19,394 nucleotides of DNA from an uncultured Neomegalonema sp. (GTDB taxonomy: Bacteria > Pseudomonadota > Alphaproteobacteria > Rhodobacterales > Rhodobacteraceae). The translations under genes were made by a program, and so were the position numbers. The DNA lies in NCBI GenBank assembly GCA_937958345.1, contig CALGNW010000040.1, positions 1 through 19,394 of the forward strand, in the 5' to 3' direction. The notes below the pieces were generated by a model that saw only the letters and a program-made list of their open reading frames with translations, made no database searches and was not told the origin of the DNA. Below, piece after piece: positions 13,811 through 19,394 of the stretch. The stretch's first letter is position 1; each line of letters opens with the position of its first letter.

Positions 13811-14748
13811 ACGACCCTGAGAGTCCTCCCTCCAACGCTGCGGAAGTGACCGTGGCAGATGCCGAGGACCTGCAACCCTTTTTTGCACGGCTCAAGGCGG
13901 CATATGCCGTGTTGTTCGCGCGCGGGGGCGCGCGGCTTGAACCGGTTACGCCCCCCGGCACACCGGAAAATGACGCCCAGCAAAAGGCGCTGCTCGCGAA
14001 TGTCCGCAAAATGGGCGAACAGCGGGTTTCCGATGCGATGGTTCCGCGCGCCGATGTAATCGGTGTCGAGGCCGAGACACCCTTTGCCGAAGTCATGGAT
14101 ATTTTCCGCACGGGCGGTCACTCGCGCCTGCCGGTGTTCCGCGAAACGCTGGATGACCCATTGGGCTTTATTCATGTCAAGGACCTGTTCATGTCGTTCG
14201 GTGCGCAAGCAGCAAATCCGTCGGCAATCGAAGGGTTCAAGGCCGTCGATCACCTGCGAACAACGCTGACCGTGCCGCCCTCGATGCCGTGCGGAACTTT
14301 GCTGCAGGCGATGCAGGCCCAGCGTATGCACATGGCGCTGGTCATTGATGAATATGGCGGTGTGGACGGCCTCATCACGATTGAAGATCTGCTCGAGCTG
14401 ATCGTTGGCGAGATTGAAGACGAGCATGACACGGCCAACGGCGCGACATGGCAACGTGAGGAAGACGGAACATACCGCGCTGCTGCCCGCACGTACCTCG
14501 ACGATTTCGAGGCCGAAACCGGCATTGAATTGCTTGAAGACAAGGACGAGGATGTCGATACGCTCGGCGGGCTGGTCTTTATGCTGTGCAACCGCATTCC
14601 TGCGCGCGGCGAGGTGATACGCCACCCCGACGGCCATGAGTTTGAAATCGTGGATGCCGACCCCAGACGGATTAAGCGGTTGCGTGTTACCCTGACGATG
14701 CCCGACACCGAACCGGAAGGCGCGGCGCACGCTCAGGCGGCGCAATAG
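13807..14748 (+). CDS. Hemolysin-family CBS-domain protein (CorC/YbeX-like)
   Basis: A 313-residue soluble protein of the CorC/YbeX type, linked in enterobacteria to Co/Mg efflux and ribosome-related phenotypes. After a variable N-terminus there is a CBS pair from about residue 75 to 195, containing VSDAMVPRADV, GHSRLPVFRETLDDPLGFIHVKDL, and HMALVIDEYGGVDGLITIEDLLE, followed by the LIVGEIEDEHD linker. A C-terminal CorC/HlyC domain (about 220-300) contains TLGGLVF and IPARGEV. There are no membrane helices, which distinguishes it from the CNNM-type transporters. It overlaps ybeY by four bases and lnt by one base, so it is translationally coupled at both ends. Older names such as hemolysin C are misleading. 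Confidence 0.93.
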   Translation: MNDPESPPSNAAEVTVADAEDLQPFFARLKAAYAVLFARGGARLEPVTPPGTPENDAQQKALLANVRKMGEQRVSDAMVPRADVIGVEAETPFAEVMDIFRTGGHSRLPVFRETLDDPLGFIHVKDLFMSFGAQAANPSAIEGFKAVDHLRTTLTVPPSMPCGTLLQAMQAQRMHMALVIDEYGGVDGLITIEDLLELIVGEIEDEHDTANGATWQREEDGTYRAAARTYLDDFEAETGIELLEDKDEDVDTLGGLVFMLCNRIPARGEVIRHPDGHEFEIVDADPRRIKRLRVTLTMPDTEPEGAAHAQAAQ

Positions 14749-16301
14749 TGGCGTCGTCCCGCTGGGGCGCACGCTGGCTCGCGCTGGTCGCGGGCCTGAT
14801 CGCTGCACTGTCGCAACCGCCGATTTCCTGGCCTTGGATGCTGATAATTGCTCTGCCGCTGATGTTCCGGCTTTGGGATCTGGCGGCTGGAAATGCGCGG
14901 GCCTTTTGGGTCGGCTGGTTTACCGGTCTCGGCTATTTCGGCGCAACTCTGCACTGGATTGTTGAACCCTTCCTCGTTCAACCTGAAATTTTCGGTTGGA
15001 TGATCCCCTTTGCACTGGTCGGCATGGCGGGGGGCATGGCCCTCTTTTGGGGTGCAGGGTTTTGGGTTGCCAAGCGGATCGGTTCCGCCGGCTGGGGCGC
15101 ACCCTTTGCGCTCACCTTCGGCCTCGTCGGCATGGAATGGCTGCGGGGCAACATCCTCAGCGGATTTCCGTGGAGCCTGCTCGGTTATGCGTGGGTTGAG
15201 AGCTATGCAATCCAGCTTGCATCCTTTGTCGGGATTTATGGCGTCACGCTTTGGACAGTGTTGGTCGGAGCCATGCTCGGCTATCTGCTTACCGTCCGTA
15301 CCGTGTCGCGGCAGTTAGCAGTCAGTGCAAGCATTTTGCTGCTTTTTTTCGGACCGTACCTCTACTCTGCGGACCGCCAGGTCTTCGTGGAAATCACGGA
15401 GAGCAAAGACCTAACGCCAGACGAGTCCGCACCGCAGATCGGCCTCGTCCAGCCCAACGTCGCCCAACGAGACAAATGGCAACCGCATCTGCGCGAACAG
15501 CACCTCAATGACCTGCTCACCAAAACGCGCGACCTCAGTGATAGGGGCGCCGATGTCGTGATCTGGCCCGAGGCGGCAACCCCCTATCAGTTCGACACGG
15601 CTCCGCAGCTTCGCGCCATGATTGCCGATGCCCTGAAACCGGGCGGCGTGCTGCTGGCGGGGGGTATCCGGTTTGAGGATGGCCGCACGTTTAACAGCCT
15701 GATCGCGGTGGACTCGACCGGAACCATCCTCGACACGTATGACAAACAGCATCTGGTTCCCTTTGGCGAGAAAATGCCGCTTGAACCGCTGCTCTCACGC
15801 ATCGGCCTGCGTGCCATGATTTCACTGCCCGGTGGTTTTTCGAGCGGCAAAGACCGGGAGCGCAGCATGACCATTGGCGACCTGCCGCCGCTGGTCCCGA
15901 TGATCTGTTACGAGGCGATTTTTCCTGCAGAGATCATGCGCCGCGCGGCAAAAGGTGATTGGCTGGTGCAAGTCACCAACGATGCATGGTTCGGGAATTG
16001 GGTCGGGCCGTACCAACACCTCGCTATGGCCCGCGTCCGCGCGATCGAGCGGGGCCTGCCTGTTGCCCGTGCGGCGAATACCGGCGTATCGGCCATGATA
16101 GACGGATACGGCAGACAGCTGGCGTCGCTGCCCCTGAACGAGGCTGGTGTCGTGCTGCACGCGCTGCCGCGCCGGACCGCCGCCACGCTATATTCGCGTT
16201 ACGAGGATATTCCGTTCGGGATCGGGCTGTTCTTATGCCTCGGCCTTGGAATTGTCGGAAGACGGCGCAGGGAGGCGTGCTCGAAGGGCCGTGAAAAATA
16301 G
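14748..16301 (+). CDS. lnt: Apolipoprotein N-acyltransferase
   Basis: Inner-membrane enzyme that adds the third acyl chain to the N-terminal cysteine of lipoproteins. The 517-residue protein has several membrane helices in its first 205 residues, then a periplasmic nitrilase-like domain, and a closing helix near 490-505. The catalytic triad is complete: E275 in WPEAATPY, K333 in YDKQHLVPFGEK and C387 in MICYEAIFP. Accessory residues E341, Y388 and E389 are present. The cysteine falls at the same residue number as in E. coli. The start is GTG at 14748, sharing its first base with the corC stop. It is the last gene of the miaB operon; no clear terminator hairpin follows. Confidence 0.97.
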   Translation: MASSRWGARWLALVAGLIAALSQPPISWPWMLIIALPLMFRLWDLAAGNARAFWVGWFTGLGYFGATLHWIVEPFLVQPEIFGWMIPFALVGMAGGMALFWGAGFWVAKRIGSAGWGAPFALTFGLVGMEWLRGNILSGFPWSLLGYAWVESYAIQLASFVGIYGVTLWTVLVGAMLGYLLTVRTVSRQLAVSASILLLFFGPYLYSADRQVFVEITESKDLTPDESAPQIGLVQPNVAQRDKWQPHLREQHLNDLLTKTRDLSDRGADVVIWPEAATPYQFDTAPQLRAMIADALKPGGVLLAGGIRFEDGRTFNSLIAVDSTGTILDTYDKQHLVPFGEKMPLEPLLSRIGLRAMISLPGGFSSGKDRERSMTIGDLPPLVPMICYEAIFPAEIMRRAAKGDWLVQVTNDAWFGNWVGPYQHLAMARVRAIERGLPVARAANTGVSAMIDGYGRQLASLPLNEAGVVLHALPRRTAATLYSRYEDIPFGIGLFLCLGLGIVGRRRREACSKGREK

Positions 16302-16336
16302 ATAAGTGTCAGTATTTCAAGCGTTTTGTTTACGGA

Positions 16337-16428
16337 TTCGGAAATACTTGGGCGATAGGTTTTTGTTTGAAGCTGTGTGATGCTGCACGCTGTCGTGTAA
16401 AAGTGTTCTTTGTTCAGTTCGGAAACAC
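16337..16428 (+). repeat. Two direct copies of TTCGGAAAYAC upstream of the HTH regulator
   Basis: TTCGGAAATAC at 16337-16347 and TTCGGAAACAC at 16418-16428 differ at one base and lie 81 bases apart in the 243-base gap after lnt. They could be binding sites for the downstream regulator or another protein. The gap shows no convincing gene and is presumably promoter DNA. Confidence 0.35.
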
Positions 16429-16544
16429 AACCGTAAGAATTTTACTTTTGCTCTTTTATGGCTTGCGTTTTCATGGCCCAACGTGTTGCGTGTCGGTCGG
16501 GTGAGTGGTCGTTTTATTTAGAAACTTTTAAACGCGGAGCTATC

Positions 16545-16952
16545 GTGACGAAAACCCCAAATCCCATAGACATTCATGTCGGCAGCCGCGTCAGATTGCG
16601 CCGCATGATGATCGGAATGTCGCAAGAGCGTCTCGGCGAAAAGCTAAACCTAACTTTCCAGCAGGTTCAGAAATACGAAAAGGGCGCGAACCGGATCGGC
16701 GCGAGCAGATTGTTCACGATTGCGAGCATTCTTGACGTCCCTGTTCAGTTCTTTTTCGAGGATATGCCCGGAGCGGCTCTCGAGAACCTGCCCGGTGCAT
16801 CCGAGGGTATGAAAGAGCCTGATCAGACCGAATACGTCATGGGCTTTGTCAGCAGTGCCGAGGGCCTGCAGTTGAATACAGCCTTCAGCAAGATCGGAAA
16901 TGTGGAAACACGCCGTAAGTTGGTTGATCTCGTTAAAACTCTGGTCGACTGA
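16545..16952 (+). CDS. XRE-family helix-turn-helix transcriptional regulator
   Basis: A 135-residue DNA-binding protein with an HTH_3 domain at about 12-70. It includes VRLRRMMIGMSQERLGEKLNLTFQQVQKYEKGANRIGASRLFTIA, with the recognition helix around TFQQVQKYEKG. The C-terminal half (about 72-135) is a short helical region that may dimerise or sense a signal. GTG at 16545 is chosen because GGAG lies five bases upstream and the product then begins at the conserved TKTPNPIDIHVGSRVR. An ATG at 16458 in the same frame would add 29 unrelated residues and has no ribosome site. A regulator of this type next to lnt is common in alphaproteobacteria; its targets are not known to me. It converges on ychF. 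Confidence 0.92.
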   Translation: MTKTPNPIDIHVGSRVRLRRMMIGMSQERLGEKLNLTFQQVQKYEKGANRIGASRLFTIASILDVPVQFFFEDMPGAALENLPGASEGMKEPDQTEYVMGFVSSAEGLQLNTAFSKIGNVETRRKLVDLVKTLVD

Positions 16953-16973
16953 ACCGACAGACCATCCGGCGGT

Positions 16974-16989
16974 CGCGTCAGAAGACGCG
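16974..16989. other. Hairpin between convergent HTH gene and ychF
   Basis: CGCGTC and GACGCG pair around AGAA in the 56 bases between two convergent stops. Further GC-rich inverted segments flank it. Only a short TTTT follows some 20 bases downstream on the plus strand, so use as a bidirectional terminator is possible but weakly supported. Confidence 0.35.
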
Positions 16990-17008
16990 CCGCGCTGGCG
17001 GACAGATT

Positions 17009-18106
17009 TTAATTCGCGAACCGGAAGTGCATGATGTCTCCGTCAATGACGGTGTAGTCCTTGCCTTCAAGCCGCATTTTGCCGGCATCTTTGGCCGCTT
17101 GCTCTCCGCCGACCTCGACATAATCCGCATGCGCGATGGTTTCCGAGCGGATAAAGCCCTTCTCGAAATCCGTGTGAATCGCGCCCGCCGCCTGCGGCGC
17201 CTTGAAGCCTGCCGGGATCGTCCATGCGCGCGCCTCTTTCGGGCCGCATGTGAAATAGGTGATGAGATCAAGCATCTGATAACCGGTGCGGATCAAGCGG
17301 TCCAAACCGGGTTCATCAAGGCTCATTTCCTCAAGAAATGCCGTGCGGTCTTCGTCTCCGAGTTGCGAGATTTCGGCTTCGATTGCCGCTGAAATCACGA
17401 CGCTCGAAGCACCCTGCGCCGCCGCCATTTCTGCGACTCTGGCGGAGTATTCGTTGCCAGCTGCGGCTGAATCCTCATCAACATTGCACACGAACAGCAC
17501 CGGTTTCGATGTGATGAGTTGCAGCATTTTCCACGCACGGCGCTCATCGTCTTCGACCGTCATTTCGCGGGCGGGGCGTCCATCCTCCAACAGGACTTTC
17601 ACCTTTTCCATCAAGGCGGCTTCCTGCGCGGCATCTTTGTCGCCGCCGCGAATACGCTTGTTGGTATTGACCAGCCGCTTTTCGATGCTGTCGAGATCGG
17701 CAAGCATCAGTTCTGTCTCGATAATTTCGGCATCCGCGATGGGATCGACGCGGCCCTCGACATGAGTTACATCGCCGTCTTCGAAACAGCGCAAAACATG
17801 CGCAATCGCATCGACTTCCCGAATGTTCGCCAGAAACTGGTTGCCCAGCCCCTCGCCCTTGGATGCACCCTTCACCAATCCGGCAATATCAACGAACGTC
17901 ATGCGGGCCGGAATGACCTTCGCCGATCCGGCAATGCCCGCGATTGTATCCAGCCGTGTATCGGGAACCGAGACTTCACCGACATTCGGTTCGATTGTGC
18001 AAAACGGAAAGTTCGCCGCCTGCGCCGCCGCGGTGCGGGTCAGCGCGTTGAATAGGGTCGATTTGCCGACATTCGGCAGCCCGACGATGCCGGTCTTAAA
18101 GCCCAT
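17009..18106 (-). CDS. ychF: Redox-regulated ATPase YchF (OLA1-type)
   Basis: Universally conserved P-loop protein of the Obg-related group that prefers ATP. It binds ribosomes and takes part in stress responses and translation start selection. The 365-residue protein has G1 GLPNVGKST at 9-17, a DIAGLVKGASKGEGLGNQFL region (G3 and switch II), and VCNVDED, the altered G4 that gives ATP preference. The C-terminal TGS domain ends in the characteristic GDIMHFRFAN. ATG at 18106 is supported by GAGAGA six bases upstream; a TTG at 18124 within the ribosome-site region is unlikely. It follows smpB on the same strand after 152 bases, which show no gene or clear terminator. Confidence 0.96.
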   Translation of the reverse strand: MGFKTGIVGLPNVGKSTLFNALTRTAAAQAANFPFCTIEPNVGEVSVPDTRLDTIAGIAGSAKVIPARMTFVDIAGLVKGASKGEGLGNQFLANIREVDAIAHVLRCFEDGDVTHVEGRVDPIADAEIIETELMLADLDSIEKRLVNTNKRIRGGDKDAAQEAALMEKVKVLLEDGRPAREMTVEDDERRAWKMLQLITSKPVLFVCNVDEDSAAAGNEYSARVAEMAAAQGASSVVISAAIEAEISQLGDEDRTAFLEEMSLDEPGLDRLIRTGYQMLDLITYFTCGPKEARAWTIPAGFKAPQAAGAIHTDFEKGFIRSETIAHADYVEVGGEQAAKDAGKMRLEGKDYTVIDGDIMHFRFAN

Positions 18107-18258
18107 GGAGTCTCTCTCAAACAAGGGTTCGGATACAGGCCGCGCATGACAGGCACGCGGCGGAAAGTCAACGATTGGTAGGGATAGGCGGCCCGCTGAC
18201 CGGCTTGGCCCTTCGCAGGGCTTAGGGCGTTTGGGGCTAAAACGATTTGAGTCGCCGC

Positions 18259-18750
18259 TTATCCTTTGTCCCGCATCAAGCGGGCTTTATCGCGCTGCCA
18301 ATCGCGCTTTTTGGAATCCATCCGCTTATCCGCAACGTTCTTACCCTTTGCGACACCGATTTGCAGCTTGGCAATACCCCGGTCGTTAAAGAACAGGCGC
18401 AGCGGCACGATGGTCATGCCCTGACGCTCGCGGGCCTGTTTCAACTTTTCCACCTCGCGTTTTTTCAACAGCAGTTTACGCGGACGGCGCTCGGGGTGGT
18501 TCAGGCTCTCATGTGCCTGCGGATAGGGCGGGATAGCCGAATTAATCAGCCAAATCTCGCCTTTTTCCGGCGAGGCATAGCTTTCGGCAATATTGGCCTG
18601 ACCCGAGCGCAGAGATTTGACCTCGGTTCCGGTCAGAACCAAGCCGGCCTCCAATTTTTCCTCAATGGCATAATTGTGCCGTGCCTTGCGGTTTTCCGCA
18701 ATCAGCTTGCCATTATCGCCGGGTTTTGCCTTGGTCTTAGGTGCAGCCAC
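18259..18750 (-). CDS. smpB: SsrA-binding protein SmpB
   Basis: SmpB binds tmRNA and is needed for trans-translation and ribosome rescue. The 163-residue protein shows IAENRKARHNYAIEE, GLVLTGTEVKSLRSGQANI, the WLINSAIPPY strand, RRPRKLLLKKREVEKL, and the basic tail VADKRMDSKKRDWQRDKARLMRD that enters the decoding site. GTG at 18750 is preferred because it gives a usual N-terminus and has GGGG seven bases upstream. An alternative GTG at 18765 has a better GGAGG sequence but at 12 bases, so the start is uncertain by five residues. The gene follows dapA on the same strand within 48 bases, suggesting cotranscription. Confidence 0.95.
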   Translation of the reverse strand: MAAPKTKAKPGDNGKLIAENRKARHNYAIEEKLEAGLVLTGTEVKSLRSGQANIAESYASPEKGEIWLINSAIPPYPQAHESLNHPERRPRKLLLKKREVEKLKQARERQGMTIVPLRLFFNDRGIAKLQIGVAKGKNVADKRMDSKKRDWQRDKARLMRDKG

Positions 18751-18798
18751 TATATCGCCCCGCACGAAAATGCAGGGCCTCCTTGATCTTTTGCGGCG

Positions 18799-19394
18799 TT
18801 AGTTCAGCACGCCAGCATGAACCATCGCATCGCGAATAACCGCCTTTGACTCGTCCGTTACCGGACAAATCGGCATCCGCACATCTTCCGTGCATTTGCC
18901 AAGCAGCGAGAGCGCATATTTAGTGGGCGCAGGGCTGGATTCAATGAACACCGCCTTGTGCAGCGGCAACAACCGATCCTGCCATTGCAGCGCCTCGGCA
19001 TAATCCCCGCGCAAACAAGCCTCTTGCAGCTTCGCACAAGCCGCCGGGGCGACATTGGCGGTAACGGAAACACAGCCAATCCCGCCCATCGCATTATAGC
19101 CCACCGCTGTCGGGTCCTCGGCAGAGAATTGGATGAATTCCGGCCCCATCGCCATGCGTTGTTCAGCGACCTTGCCGACATCCCCGCCCGCATCCTTGAT
19201 TCCGACAATGCGCGGCAGCTTAAACAGCTCCACCATTGTTTCGGTGGTCATATCAACCACCGAGCGACCGGGGATATTATAGATAAAAATGGGCAGATCC
19301 GCCGCGTCATGCAGCGCCTTATAATGCTCATAAAGCATCCGCTGGGTCGGCTTGTTGTAATAGGGCGTGACGACCAGTGCCGCATCCGCACCGA
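18799..19394 (-). CDS. dapA: 4-hydroxy-tetrahydrodipicolinate synthase, C-terminal part
   Basis: DapA condenses pyruvate with aspartate semialdehyde in lysine and meso-diaminopimelate synthesis. The frame runs through the right edge, so the 5' end is outside; about 198 residues are present. Visible marks are GADAALVVTPYYNKPTQ at the edge with the catalytic tyrosine, IYNIPGRS with the arginine contact, and the Schiff-base lysine in VGIKDAGGD. The ATG at 19338 is internal and not the true start, because the family sequence continues upstream of it. The smpB gene follows downstream. Confidence 0.95.
   Translation of the reverse strand, partial: GADAALVVTPYYNKPTQRMLYEHYKALHDAADLPIFIYNIPGRSVVDMTTETMVELFKLPRIVGIKDAGGDVGKVAEQRMAMGPEFIQFSAEDPTAVGYNAMGGIGCVSVTANVAPAACAKLQEACLRGDYAEALQWQDRLLPLHKAVFIESSPAPTKYALSLLGKCTEDVRMPICPVTDESKAVIRDAMVHAGVLN

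Noticed and set aside
13759..14808. 349-codon open frame on the minus strand opposite corC
   Set aside because: It lies antisense to a clear CBS-domain gene with family motifs. Its product is His/Arg/Gln-rich with no recognisable domain, as expected from GC-rich reverse frames.
16517..16531. CtrA-like site TTTA-N7-TTAA just before the HTH gene
   Set aside because: One mismatch and only 13 bases from the start codon, so position and score do not convince.
18107..18258. tRNA or terminator in the smpB-ychF gap
   Set aside because: No T-loop consensus or cloverleaf. The GCCCT/AGGGC stem near 18208-18221 lacks a T run.
19338..19338. ATG at 19338 as the dapA start
   Set aside because: The translated sequence upstream to the window edge continues the DapA family motif with YYNKP, so this Met is internal.

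Overview
The window is chromosomal DNA from an alphaproteobacterium, most likely a Rhodobacterales member of the Roseobacter type. The reasons are the CobS/CobT cobaltochelatase pair, a MucR/Ros regulator, an Irr-type iron box, the miaB-phoH-ybeY-corC-lnt gene chain, and moderately high GC with frequent GTG and TTG starts. Almost everything is conserved core housekeeping. I see no mobile element, prophage, CRISPR array, rRNA or tRNA, and no clear multi-gene novel system. The points of interest are mostly at the level of residues and regulatory sites.

Left part (1-6447). The 3' end of rlmJ (+) overlaps a 48-residue membrane protein gene by ATGA. It converges on a long minus-strand block, which in transcription order is: a J-domain protein, cobS, a strong terminator, a small coiled-coil protein, a structured 3' region with a second terminator, cobT, an SRAP-family protein and an extensin-family protein. 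CobS and CobT are the AAA+ and vWA-type partners that drive cobalt insertion by CobN, whose gene is not in the window. The SRAP protein appears to have lost three of its four catalytic residues.

Middle part (6608-10836). On the plus strand are bolA, a four-helix membrane protein, trpS, an Nfu-type Fe-S carrier behind a near-perfect Irr box, tsaB (t6A tRNA modification), rimI, and a mucR/ros regulator. The second half of rimI and the mucR upstream region form an AT-rich patch. That patch holds a perfect 11-bp inverted repeat.

Right part. A terminator closes the mucR transcript, and a tightly packed operon follows: miaB, phoH, ybeY, corC/ybeX and lnt (tRNA modification, rRNA maturation, envelope). 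After a 243-base gap comes a helix-turn-helix regulator. From 17009 to the end the minus strand carries dapA (running off the window), smpB and ychF.

No stretch longer than 300 bases lacks a gene. The longest gaps are 16302-16544, 3937-4135, 4469-4664 and 10235-10419, and their contents are described in the entries below.
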